NCBI GenBank assembly: GCA_036559705.1
Contig: DATBSP010000043.1
Location: 1-7,734 of the forward strand
Source: Hyphomicrobium_A sp036559705
Lineage (GTDB): Bacteria; Pseudomonadota; Alphaproteobacteria; Rhizobiales; Hyphomicrobiaceae
Length of the DNA stretch: 7,734 nt
Reading direction: 5' to 3'
The position numbers were made by a program, and so were the translations under genes. Position 1 is the stretch's first letter. The number at the start of each line of letters is the position of its first letter. A model generated the notes under the pieces. It searched no databases and was not told the origin of the DNA. It was given only the letters and a program-made list of their open reading frames with translations. Shown here piece after piece: positions 1-6,115 of this stretch.

Positions 1-191
1 GCGGCAAAAACCGGCTTGGCGCGAAAGCCGATACGGGCGGCATCCGTGACGCAACGCGCGACAGCCGCGTGCTCAGCGGTGTCGCTGTCGCCGAAAGCGT
101 CCGCCACCAGCGGCAGATAACCAGCGCGCCGGGCGGAGGCGGCGAGCCCCCTCCCGGACAGCGCAGCAATGAGGACGGTTGCGGTCGTCAA
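1..191 (-). CDS. ATP-grasp-like protein, N-terminal part (cut by window edge)
   Basis: About 63 codons of the start of a minus-strand gene that runs off the left edge. Reading begins at a TTG (191-189) overlapping the mtdB stop codon (TTGA), and gives a beta-strand start, TVLIAALSGRGLAASARR, then AGYLPLVADAFGDSDT. This hydrophobic strand, small-residue turn and second strand ending in an acidic residue looks like the pre-ATP-grasp N-terminal domain of the uncharacterised ATP-grasp protein found beside mtdB/mch in methylotroph H4MPT clusters (orf5 of Methylobacterium extorquens, from memory). The frame has no stop to the window edge. The catalytic ATP-grasp residues lie outside the window, so the family call rests on the N-terminus and the neighbourhood. 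No good ribosome binding site precedes the TTG. Expression probably depends on translational coupling to mtdB, and the exact start is uncertain. Its likely role is a ligase step in pterin cofactor synthesis, which is inference. Confidence 0.7.
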   Translation of the reverse strand, partial: MTTATVLIAALSGRGLAASARRAGYLPLVADAFGDSDTAEHAAVARCVTDAARIGFRAKPVFA

Positions 192-1087
192 GTGGTCAGC
201 GTCCGCGCCAGCTCGAAGGCAGCGCGGAAGTCGTAGTGAACCGGCTTGTCGGAGGTGAGCATCCGCTTGAACAGGCCGGATCCGGTTTTGTACTTGATGT
301 CGCCGATAGCCAGAGGGCCGACGCCGAGAGCGTTGCAGCCCGGCAGCGGCGCTCCGTCCATGAACAGCTCCATGCCCTCGACGCCCGGCGGCGGCACGGC
401 GTTGACGTCGGCCACGACGAGCAGGTTCTTGGCTAGGGCTTTATCTGCGGCGCTTATGACGCGCACGCCGGCGGCGGCCGCGGCGAAGATCACTTCGGCA
501 TCGGCGATGATTGCCCTCTTCAATTCCTCGGTCTCGCCGGACTTGGCGATGAGATCAACGCCGAAGCGCAGCTTGGAGACTTCCGCCGACTTGACAACGC
601 GATCGACGCCGCGATGGGCGACGAGAGTGACCTGCGCGCCCTCGAGCGCGGTAATGATGGAGGAGGCAAAGCCGACGACGCCGGTGGCGCCGAACACGGC
701 AACGCGCGTGCCCTTCCAACCCCTGTTGAATTTGTTCCGCAGTACGCGCTCAACGCAGGCGACCATCGCCGCCGCGGTGGTGAACGAGCCGGCTGGATCG
801 GCGAAAGTCGACAGACCGAAGGGCGGCAGCAGCGCCTTCTGCGCCGCGTCCATCATGTCGAGCGCGAGGATCGCATCCTTGCCGCCAATGAAGAAGCCTG
901 TACGGACACCGTAGTTCGGGGGGCGCGAGAAGATCGCGTCCTGGGTCAGGGCCGTCACCTCTTCCAGTGTCACGTTGATGTAGGGGACGATGACCTTCCA
1001 ACCGGCGTCCGCTGCCATGTTCACGTCGAACGGAGACATATGCTTTTGCGGCGAGAGCATGTGCAGGATCGGAGTGGCTTCACTCAT
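188..1087 (-). CDS. mtdB: NAD(P)-dependent methylene-tetrahydromethanopterin dehydrogenase MtdB
   Basis: A 299-aa cytoplasmic enzyme oxidising methylene-H4MPT to methenyl-H4MPT with NAD+ or NADP+, an early step after formaldehyde is captured on H4MPT in methylotrophs. The N-terminal substrate domain carries LSPQKHMSPFDVNMA (residues 11-25), AIFSRPPNYGVRTGFFIGGK (51-70) and FADPAGSFTTAAAMVA (95-110). The Rossmann domain has the dinucleotide-binding glycine motif GATGVVG (133-139). VVADVNAVPPPGVEG (224-238) and a late GVGPLAIGDIK stretch (255-265) complete the family pattern. The sequence resembles MtdB rather than the NADP-specific MtdA, which lacks the LSP-KHMSPFDVNMA start. Full length. The ATG at 1087 is supported by GAGGGAAG (1103-1096) eight bases upstream. 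It lies 26 bases downstream of the beta-RFAP synthase stop, and its own stop overlaps the start of the next gene, so the three genes look like one transcription unit. Confidence 0.95.
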   Translation of the reverse strand: MSEATPILHMLSPQKHMSPFDVNMAADAGWKVIVPYINVTLEEVTALTQDAIFSRPPNYGVRTGFFIGGKDAILALDMMDAAQKALLPPFGLSTFADPAGSFTTAAAMVACVERVLRNKFNRGWKGTRVAVFGATGVVGFASSIITALEGAQVTLVAHRGVDRVVKSAEVSKLRFGVDLIAKSGETEELKRAIIADAEVIFAAAAAGVRVISAADKALAKNLLVVADVNAVPPPGVEGMELFMDGAPLPGCNALGVGPLAIGDIKYKTGSGLFKRMLTSDKPVHYDFRAAFELARTLTT

Positions 1088-1113
1088 TTTTTTGGCTTCC
1101 CTCGGTTTTTTGA

Positions 1114-2145
1114 CTATGTGCTCGCGATCCGCTCGACGCTGGCACCCCCGTTGCGTCCGGCGGCGATAAGGATCTCAAGACCCTCGGCTCTAGCGACTTC
1201 GATTGAAGAATCATAGAGGCGGCTGGCAATTTCTTCGGAGTAAGCAAACGCGAACCCGGTTGGCCCCCACGAGCTCTGCCCTATCCCATAGGCCCCCCCG
1301 TCGCGAAGCGTTGCTATGACGCGTCCTACCGCCGGGCTGGTCCACGGGCTGCCACCTTGTGCAGCTGCGAAGTGGCCGCCGACGATCGCTTGAATCTCGG
1401 TCAGCGCGCTGCCGAAGGCATCGATGTCGCTTTCCATCAGACCCGGCACGAGCTGCATGAGAACGAGGCGGCAGACGTGCGCTGCCGCTGCATCGGGTAG
1501 CGGCGGCAGCGCGGCAAAAGCCTTGGCTTCGTCCTCGCCGTGAACGCCGGCTGTGCGCGCATCCATGACGAGGAGCGCGCGCCAGGCGTCGGGAAAGTCG
1601 GCGCGAACGAGAATAGGTGGGGCGCGGTCAGCAGTGCCGCGACCACCGTCGACGATGAAGCCGCCTTGCTCGAATGCCGCCATGCCGATGGCCGAGCGGG
1701 CGCCGCGGTCGACGATCTCGCCGAGACGCGCGGGGCTGTACTCAATACCTTCCAACTCCATTAGGGCAGCTCCGACGGCGAGCGCCAGCTGCGTCCCTGA
1801 TCCAAGCCCGGCATGGGCGGGGATGGCCGAGGTGACCTCGACGTCATAGGCGCCATCGATCGTGAACACCTCTGTATAGCGGTGCAGCAGGGCGACGGCG
1901 CGCTGATGGTCGGGGCCCTCGCCTTTGAAGGTGCGGGCACGCTTCAGGACGAGCTCGGTGCGCGGGGTATCGATGGCAAGGCCTATGCTGCCGAAGAGCC
2001 GCCCCAGACTACCGTTCAGATCAAGGAAGCCGAGGTGAAGTCGCGCCGGCGCGACGATCCGCACCGCTCCCGGGTGGGTGCGCGCAGGCCTATCCGCGGG
2101 CCGGCCCTTGGCTGGCTCAGTTTGCGTTGCGTCGGCCAGTGGCAT
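1114..2145 (-). CDS. beta-ribofuranosylaminobenzene 5'-phosphate (beta-RFAP) synthase
   Basis: A 343-aa GHMP-superfamily protein. Beta-RFAP synthase condenses 4-hydroxybenzoate or p-aminobenzoate with phosphoribosyl pyrophosphate, with decarboxylation in the latter case. This is the first committed step of the (tetrahydro)methanopterin side chain. Diagnostic parts are the N-terminal strand VRIVAPARLHLGFLDLNGSLGRLFG (residues 28-52, shown here only as a landmark: VRIVAPARLHLGF), the GHMP phosphate loop IPAHAGLGSGTQLALAVG (108-125), and the C-terminal GIGQSSWGPTGFAF (287-300), typical of the family. About 27 residues precede the conserved core, rich in Ala, Pro, Thr and Arg. The true start could be a few codons downstream, because the ATG at 2145 has only a weak AGGT-like site. 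It is the first gene of the minus-strand H4MPT unit and diverges from pcd. It is the marker gene for H4MPT synthesis (archaeal MptG is equivalent), so the host should make this cofactor. Confidence 0.93.
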   Translation of the reverse strand: MPLADATQTEPAKGRPADRPARTHPGAVRIVAPARLHLGFLDLNGSLGRLFGSIGLAIDTPRTELVLKRARTFKGEGPDHQRAVALLHRYTEVFTIDGAYDVEVTSAIPAHAGLGSGTQLALAVGAALMELEGIEYSPARLGEIVDRGARSAIGMAAFEQGGFIVDGGRGTADRAPPILVRADFPDAWRALLVMDARTAGVHGEDEAKAFAALPPLPDAAAAHVCRLVLMQLVPGLMESDIDAFGSALTEIQAIVGGHFAAAQGGSPWTSPAVGRVIATLRDGGAYGIGQSSWGPTGFAFAYSEEIASRLYDSSIEVARAEGLEILIAAGRNGGASVERIAST

Positions 2146-2197
2146 TACGGTTCAAACCTGCTGGTGCGAACGTCCCATAGGCGGAGGAGAGGACAAT
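2146..2197. promoter_or_regulatory. divergent intergenic region between beta-RFAP synthase and pcd
   Basis: These 52 bases separate two genes read away from each other, so promoters for both must lie here or extend into the coding regions. No convincing -35/-10 pair is visible for either direction. A short palindrome-like GGTT-CA-AACC sits at 2149-2158. The plus-strand end carries a strong ribosome binding site, listed separately. Calling this a shared regulatory region is inferred from gene layout. Confidence 0.45.
2183..2193 (+). promoter_or_regulatory. ribosome binding site of pcd
   Basis: GGAGGAGAGGA lies four bases before the ATG at 2198. It fixes that start for pcd in preference to the in-frame ATG at 2078, which would add 40 residues overlapping the divergent neighbour and outside the conserved dehydratase fold. 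Confidence 0.8.
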
Positions 2198-2575
2198 ATG
2201 GCGGCAGAGCGCGAAAAGCCCATGCCCGATGCCGAAGTCAACGCTTGGCTGCAAAAAAACCTGCCGAAATGGCGTCTGGAGGATGGCTGGATCAGGCGAA
2301 CATACAAGACGAGCGGGTGGAAAGGCACGCTGATGGTGATCAATACCGTCGGCCATCTGGCCGAAGCCGCCTGGCACCACCCAGATATCACAGCCTCCTA
2401 TGCCTGGGTCGAGGTGCGCCTAATGACGCATACCGCCAAGGGCATTACGCCCAAGGACTTCGAGTTGGCCAAGAAGATCGAGGACGTCGTTCATTGGCAG
2501 CCCGGCAACGAAGAAGGCCCCTTGGAAGGGACGCCTCACGGCGACCAGCGGTTCGCTTACATAAAATACGACTGA
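2198..2575 (+). CDS. pterin-4a-carbinolamine dehydratase family protein
   Basis: A 125-aa small cytoplasmic protein of the PCD/DCoH family, which dehydrates 4a-hydroxy-tetrahydropterins. The family signature is intact: WHHPD (residues 59-63), Y68, VEVRL (71-75), TH (77-78), GIT (82-84) and D87. The conserved histidines H60, H61 and H78 correspond to the active-site trio. A Trp-rich N-terminal segment (W18, W25, W31, W41) matches the usual fold. The family core normally ends near residue 100. Here a polar tail of about 25 residues follows (QPGNEEGPLEGTPHGDQRFA, then YIKYD), which is unusual. The gene is followed by folK after 85 bases and diverges from beta-RFAP synthase. This protein has no obvious phenylalanine hydroxylase partner in the window, so a role in H4MPT or pterin metabolism is a reasonable inference. 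Similar genes occur in methylotroph H4MPT gene clusters. Confidence 0.92.
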   Translation: MAAEREKPMPDAEVNAWLQKNLPKWRLEDGWIRRTYKTSGWKGTLMVINTVGHLAEAAWHHPDITASYAWVEVRLMTHTAKGITPKDFELAKKIEDVVHWQPGNEEGPLEGTPHGDQRFAYIKYD

Positions 2576-2592
2576 TCGGCGGCCACGAAGCG

Positions 2593-2613
2593 GCTTGCCT
2601 GACCTGGGCAAGC
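2593..2613 (+). other. hairpin between pcd and folK
   Basis: Perfect 7-base arms GCTTGCC (2593-2599) and GGCAAGC (2607-2613) enclose a 7-base loop. No T-run follows, so this is not a clear intrinsic terminator. It could be a processing or stability element in a pcd-folK message, or chance in GC-rich DNA. Confidence 0.35.
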
Positions 2614-2660
2614 GCGATAACGAGCAGCGCCTCTGCCGTCTGCCGTTTCAGTGAGCCACG

Positions 2661-3170
2661 ATGTCCGCCGCGCCGTCTACGTCCGCCGCCCCCGCGTTCG
2701 ACTGCATCGTCGCGCTCGGCTCTAACCTCGGCGACAAGGCGGCCAACATCGACCAGGCCATAAGGCTCCTCACGGAGCAAGGGGATGTGCGCCTCCTCAA
2801 GCGGTCGAGCGACTACGCGACCGAGCCCTGGGGCAAGACGGATCAGGATTGGTTCGTCAATGCAGCCATCGCCGTGGCGACGCAGCTCGGCCCGCGCCAG
2901 TTGCTGGCGCGCTGCAAGGAGATCGAGCGTCGCATGGGGCGCGCGGTTACAGAGAAGTGGGGCCCTCGCATCATCGACCTCGATCTGCTCGTCTATGGCG
3001 ACCGCGCCGTGAACGATCCCGACCTCGTCCTGCCGCACCCGCACATCGGCGCGCGCGCTTTCGTGCTGGCGCCGCTAAGGGACGTTGCGCCGGATCTCGT
3101 CATCGACGGCAAGAGCGTTCGCGACATGTACGACGCGATCGATGTTTCGAGCGTCAAGCCGCTCGACTAG
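2661..3170 (+). CDS. folK: 2-amino-4-hydroxy-6-hydroxymethyldihydropteridine diphosphokinase (HPPK)
   Basis: A 169-aa cytoplasmic enzyme that transfers pyrophosphate from ATP to 6-hydroxymethyl-7,8-dihydropterin, giving the activated pterin for dihydropteroate synthesis. Family motifs occur in order: ALGSNLGDK (residues 18-26), YATEPWG (52-58), WFVNAA (64-69), CKEIERRMGR (85-94), the HPPK signature KWGPRIIDLDLL (99-110) with Mg-binding D106 and D108, then LPHPHIGARAFVLAPL (124-139). Length is normal. An in-frame TGA at 2652-2654 prevents a longer protein, so the ATG at 2661 is the earliest start. No clear ribosome binding site precedes it. The H4MPT context raises the question whether this copy serves folate, H4MPT or both. 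Known bacterial and archaeal enzymes for the two pathways differ, and the sequence here is of standard folate type. It ends just before a bidirectional terminator. Confidence 0.95.
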   Translation: MSAAPSTSAAPAFDCIVALGSNLGDKAANIDQAIRLLTEQGDVRLLKRSSDYATEPWGKTDQDWFVNAAIAVATQLGPRQLLARCKEIERRMGRAVTEKWGPRIIDLDLLVYGDRAVNDPDLVLPHPHIGARAFVLAPLRDVAPDLVIDGKSVRDMYDAIDVSSVKPLD

Positions 3171-3183
3171 ACCCGCAAAATGA

Positions 3184-3215
3184 AAACGCCGCGGGTCCCG
3201 CGATCCGCGGCGTTT
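3184..3215. terminator. bidirectional intrinsic terminator between folK and cytochrome c
   Basis: A perfect 11-base inverted repeat, AAACGCCGCGG (3184-3194) and CCGCGGCGTTT (3205-3215), has a 10-base loop. T-rich sequence follows on both strands: TTTCAATTCTTT on plus, and TTTTCATTTT on minus. It lies 13 bases after the folK stop and 23 bases after the convergent cytochrome c stop, so one hairpin can end both transcripts. Confidence 0.88.
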
Positions 3216-3238
3216 CAATTCTTTCCGAGCCGGCTTTC

Positions 3239-3619
3239 TTACTTGCTGGTGCCGTCGGCGTTGAAGGACTCGATATAGGCGGCGAGATCGTCGCGCTCGA
3301 CTTCGTCCTTGACGCCAGGGAAGAGCATCTTGTTGCCGGGGACCTTCTTCTTCGGGTCGGTAATGTACTCGTGGAACGCAGCATCATCCCAGGTGATGCC
3401 GGAATTCTTCATGGCCGGCGAATAGTTGAAGCCTTCGACCGAGCCGGCCTTGCGGCCAACCAGGCCGTTGAGCTCCGGGCCCACCTTGTTCTTGGCGCCT
3501 GGGCCGATCGCATGGCACGGCGCACACTTGGTGAAGACCTTCTTGCCGGCTTCGGCATCCTGAGCCGACGCGACCGTCGGCAGCGCGAGCAGACCCGCGG
3601 CGACAACCCACCTGAGCAT
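3239..3619 (-). CDS. periplasmic class I cytochrome c (c2 / mitochondrial type)
   Basis: A 126-aa exported monohaem electron carrier. A signal peptide spans residues 1-19 (hydrophobic VVAAGLLALPTVASA, likely cut ASA|QD). The haem site is CAPCH (C32, C35, H36). GPELNGLVGRKAG (47-59), NYSPAM (65-70), GITWDD (74-79) and YITDPKKKVPGNKMLFPG (85-102) follow the mitochondrial/c2 pattern, with M98 the expected sixth iron ligand. The ATG at 3619 is preferred over one 39 codons upstream because the signal peptide starts there and AGGGAG lies about seven bases before it. It sits 170 bases beyond pqqE on the same strand, with a candidate promoter of its own. In methylotrophs a soluble class I cytochrome (cH) takes electrons from the methanol dehydrogenase acceptor cytochrome cL. 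This gene is a plausible cH, but a general respiratory role is equally possible. Confidence 0.9.
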   Translation of the reverse strand: MLRWVVAAGLLALPTVASAQDAEAGKKVFTKCAPCHAIGPGAKNKVGPELNGLVGRKAGSVEGFNYSPAMKNSGITWDDAAFHEYITDPKKKVPGNKMLFPGVKDEVERDDLAAYIESFNADGTSK

Positions 3620-3670
3620 ATTTTTCTCCCTGTTTTCGACGATCACGACGTCGTTTTTGATGGCGCGCGT

Positions 3671-3700
3671 ATCATCGGATGGCGATCGTGAATTTGCCAA
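3671..3700 (-). promoter_or_regulatory. candidate sigma-70 type promoter of the cytochrome c gene
   Basis: On the minus strand TTGGCA (3700-3695) and GATGAT (3676-3671) are separated by 18 bases. These match the consensus at 5 of 6 and 4 of 6 positions. The -10 element is about 50 bases before the cytochrome ATG, leaving a normal leader with an AGGGAG ribosome site. The call rests on sequence match only. Confidence 0.45.
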
Positions 3701-3717
3701 GTCTTTTGTGAACTTGG
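3697..3717. repeat. inverted repeat overlapping the cytochrome c -35 element
   Basis: Arms CCAAGT (3697-3702) and ACTTGG (3712-3717) are perfect reverse complements separated by 9 bases. The left arm shares four bases with the candidate -35 box. The spacing suits a dimeric regulator binding on one DNA face. No known operator is recognised, and a 6-base repeat can arise by chance. Confidence 0.4.
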
Positions 3718-3789
3718 ACTGAACACGATGCCGCACCCGCGGTTCCCCGAGGGCACCGGTCGGGATTTAGTTCGAGCGCTCGCGAAGCG

Positions 3790-5040
3790 CTACGCGTCGC
3801 TCGGGACAGGCGTTTTCGCGGCAGCCGGCTTCGGCGTCGCGCCGCCCGGACGGCGATAGATGAAGTCCGGCGGCGTGTGGTGGGACTCGACATCTGCCAC
3901 CTTGACCCACTCCTCGTGCAGCGGCGATAACGAGCAGGCGGGATCGGTGTTGGCCGCGTCGCCAGTCAGTGCGAAGGCCTGGCAACGGCAGCCGCCGTAA
4001 TCGATCTCGCGCCGCGGGCAGGTCCGGCACGGTTCCTTCATCCACTCTGTGCCGCGGTACTTCTGGAATGCCGATCCGGTGAGCCAGATCTCGCCCAGCG
4101 GCTTATCGCGGACGTTGTCGAACTCGAGGTGGGTGATGGACTCCGCCGCATGGCAGGGCAGCACGCGGCCCGACGGGGTGACGTTGATGATGCCCTTGCC
4201 CCAGCCGCCCATGCAGGGCTTGGGGAACTTGGCGTAGTAGTCGGGCACCACCGAGTCGATGACGATGACGCCCTTTAGACGCTCGCGCTCGCGCTCGACG
4301 ACGCGCGCCGCGGCCATGAACGCCTCGCGCGTCGGCATCAGCGCGCCTCGGTTCTTGAGCGCCCAAGCGTAGTACTGCACGTGGGCGATCTCGACTCGAC
4401 CGGCGCCCAGCTCGACCGCGTAATTGATGATCGCCTCGACGTTATGAATGTTGTGGCGATGGATCGGCGCGTTGATAGTCAGCGGCATACCGAGCTCACG
4501 CACCCAACCGGCGACTTCCTTCTTCTTGGCGCTGCCGCCCTTGTAGCCGCCGATGCGGTCGGCATTCTCTGCCGCCGTGTCGACGTCCTGGATGGAAATC
4601 TGCACGTGGTCGAGCCCGGCTTCTTTAAGCTTCTCCAGCCGATCGCGCTTCAAGAGCACCGCCGCGGTGATGAGGTTGGTGTAGAGGCCGGATTCCGCTG
4701 CCGTCTTGACGATCTCTTCAAGGTCACGGCGCGCCGTCGGCTCGCCGCCCGAAAGATGCACTTGCAGGATGCCGAGCTGCGCCGCCTGGCGCATCACCTT
4801 CTGCCACTCCTCTGTCGTCAGCTCGACGTTGACCTTCTCGAGCTCGAGAGGATTGGAGCAGTATGGGCACTGTAGCGGGCAGCGATGCGTCAGCTCGGCA
4901 AGAAGGCCGATAGGCGCGCGCACCGCGCACGAGGGATCAGGCTCAGGCGAGGAGGCGGCATCGCAGCGCAACTCGCCGGCGTCCATCGTCACCGTCGATT
5001 CTTTGACGTGCTTGACGTGGGTAGGGGCAGATTCGTTCAT
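3790..5040 (-). CDS. pqqE: PqqA peptide cyclase (radical SAM protein PqqE)
   Basis: A 416-aa cytoplasmic radical SAM enzyme that, with PqqD, forms the carbon-carbon bond between the Glu and Tyr side chains of PqqA, the first step of PQQ synthesis. The SAM-binding cluster motif is CPLQCPYC (C54, C58, C61) followed by LSGGEPTARRD (97-106). The C-terminal SPASM region supplies the auxiliary cluster cysteines: C276, C296, the CRTCPRREIDYGGCRC stretch (338-353) and C369, with D347 in the position of the unusual aspartate ligand. TGDAANTDPAC (359-369) is also typical. The ATG at 5040 overlaps the pqqD stop (ATGA). An AGGGAG lies about 10 bases upstream. About 41 residues precede the conserved RAPIGLLAELTHRC core, longer than common, and the C-terminus ends in a Pro/Ala/Lys-rich tail of about 20 residues. 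A later start at M19 is possible. It is the last pqq gene of this operon. Confidence 0.96.
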   Translation of the reverse strand: MNESAPTHVKHVKESTVTMDAGELRCDAASSPEPDPSCAVRAPIGLLAELTHRCPLQCPYCSNPLELEKVNVELTTEEWQKVMRQAAQLGILQVHLSGGEPTARRDLEEIVKTAAESGLYTNLITAAVLLKRDRLEKLKEAGLDHVQISIQDVDTAAENADRIGGYKGGSAKKKEVAGWVRELGMPLTINAPIHRHNIHNVEAIINYAVELGAGRVEIAHVQYYAWALKNRGALMPTREAFMAAARVVERERERLKGVIVIDSVVPDYYAKFPKPCMGGWGKGIINVTPSGRVLPCHAAESITHLEFDNVRDKPLGEIWLTGSAFQKYRGTEWMKEPCRTCPRREIDYGGCRCQAFALTGDAANTDPACSLSPLHEEWVKVADVESHHTPPDFIYRRPGGATPKPAAAKTPVPSDA

Positions 5041-5339
5041 GCCTTCACTACTCCCTTGTCGGCGAGGTCCTGGAACATCGCAATGATGTCCGCCTCGATT
5101 TCCTCCACCGGCGCATTATACTCTTTGGCCATCAGTCCGACGATGTCGCCGACGCTGCGCTGGCCATCACAAAGCTTCAAAATCGCGACAGCGATCTCGT
5201 CGGGATCGAACACTCGCTCGGGCGCTAAGATGAGCCAGCGGCCGCGGCCTTCATCGTGCCGCATCTTAATATGGGGTGGCATCACCGGCTTGCTAACGAC
5301 CGTGACGATCGCGCGCTGGCGTGGTGCGGTTTCACCCAT
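5037..5339 (-). CDS. pqqD: PQQ biosynthesis peptide chaperone PqqD
   Basis: A 100-aa member of the RiPP recognition element fold that binds the PqqA leader and presents it to PqqE. The family core WLILAPERVFDPDEIAVAIL (residues 35-54) is followed by LCDGQRSVGDIVG (56-68) and the C-terminal helix region IEADIIAMFQDLADKGVV (81-98). Two ATGs are close: 5345, overlapping the pqqC stop, and 5339. The Shine-Dalgarno GGAGG (5351-5347) is one base from the first and seven from the second, so 5339 is chosen. The stop overlaps the pqqE start. It is separate from pqqC, unlike the pqqC/D fusion of Methylobacterium extorquens. Confidence 0.94.
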   Translation of the reverse strand: MGETAPRQRAIVTVVSKPVMPPHIKMRHDEGRGRWLILAPERVFDPDEIAVAILKLCDGQRSVGDIVGLMAKEYNAPVEEIEADIIAMFQDLADKGVVKA

Positions 5340-5341
5340 TC

Positions 5342-6115
5342 TCATGCCTCCGGACGGAATGCGCCGGGCGGGATGTGCCCTTCGACGTAGGCGTGCTGGA
5401 GAGCATCGAGCTGTACCCAAAGCACGTTGCACTTGAAGCGCACGGCGTCGGCGCAGTCTTCCTGCTCCTCGCGCGTCTTGGCGTTCTTCAGGACGTAGTC
5501 GAGGGCGAAGTCTGCATCGCGCGGCGCCTGCGTCAGGCGGCGCTTGAAGTAGGCCATGACCTTGTCGTCGATGAAATCGTAGTTCTCGAGCATGCCGGAG
5601 ATGCGCTCCTTGTGGATCTTGGGAGCGAACAGCTCGGTGAGCGAGGAGGCGACGGCGACGGTGATCGGCTGCTCGCGCACGAAGGTGACGTAGGATTCGA
5701 CGGCGAACTTCGTCGCCGACAGGGCGCCCTTCATGGAGATCACGTAGTCGCGGTCGAGGCCGAGGCCGTCGGTCAGCACCAGCCAGCGTTCGATGCCGCC
5801 TTCCTCATCGCCGTAGCCGTCGTGGTCGAGCAGGCGATGCACCCATTCGCGGCGCAGCTCGCGATCGTAAAGGCGGCTGATCAGGGCAGCGTCCTTGCGC
5901 GGCACGGCCGACTGATAGCAGAAGCGATTGAGCGCCCAGGCCTGCACTTGCGGCTTCAGCAGCTTGCCGCCGTGCAGCATGTGATGGAACGGATGCTTGT
6001 CGTGATAGCGTTCGGCGCCGACGGCACGTATCGCCGCCTCGAATTCGGCAACCGGCATGGGCTCCTGCGCTTTGCGCTCGGCGCTCTTACGCTCCAGGCT
6101 TACCGCTTCGGTCAT
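5342..6115 (-). CDS. pqqC: pyrroloquinoline-quinone synthase PqqC
   Basis: A 257-aa cytoplasmic cofactorless oxidase that performs the final ring closure and eight-electron oxidation giving PQQ. Family blocks are RYHDKHPFHHMLHGG (residues 36-50), NRFCYQSAVPRKDA (63-76), HDG (98-100), GGIERWL (106-112), SSLTELFAPKIH (157-168), AYFKRR (188-193) and KCNVLWVQLDAL (228-239). Residues known to line the active site of Klebsiella PqqC (H24, R50, Q54, H84, H154, Y175, R179, K214) line up with H38, R64, Q68, H98, H168, Y189, R193 and K228 at a constant offset of 14, so the site looks complete. The ATG at 6115 is preferred to one 12 codons upstream. It overlaps the pqqB stop as ATGA and has GGAGG seven bases before it. 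Confidence 0.96.
   Translation of the reverse strand: MTEAVSLERKSAERKAQEPMPVAEFEAAIRAVGAERYHDKHPFHHMLHGGKLLKPQVQAWALNRFCYQSAVPRKDAALISRLYDRELRREWVHRLLDHDGYGDEEGGIERWLVLTDGLGLDRDYVISMKGALSATKFAVESYVTFVREQPITVAVASSLTELFAPKIHKERISGMLENYDFIDDKVMAYFKRRLTQAPRDADFALDYVLKNAKTREEQEDCADAVRFKCNVLWVQLDALQHAYVEGHIPPGAFRPEA
5347..5351 (-). promoter_or_regulatory. ribosome binding site deciding the pqqD start
   Basis: GGAGG, read on the minus strand at the 3' end of pqqC, is one base from the ATG at 5345 but seven bases from the ATG at 5339. Only the second has workable spacing. Confidence 0.7.

Noticed and set aside
188..1087. Assignment as MtdA (NADP-specific methylene-H4F/H4MPT dehydrogenase)
   Set aside because: The N-terminal LSPQKHMSPFDVNMA and FADPAGSFTT segments match MtdB, and the neighbours are H4MPT genes.
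1813..2763. A 316-codon plus-strand frame running across beta-RFAP synthase, pcd and folK
   Set aside because: It overlaps three well-supported genes in other frames and its product is arginine-rich with no family pattern.
2849..3691. A 280-codon plus-strand frame from folK through the terminator and opposite cytochrome c
   Set aside because: It crosses a strong terminator hairpin and is a shifted frame of folK followed by antisense of the cytochrome gene.
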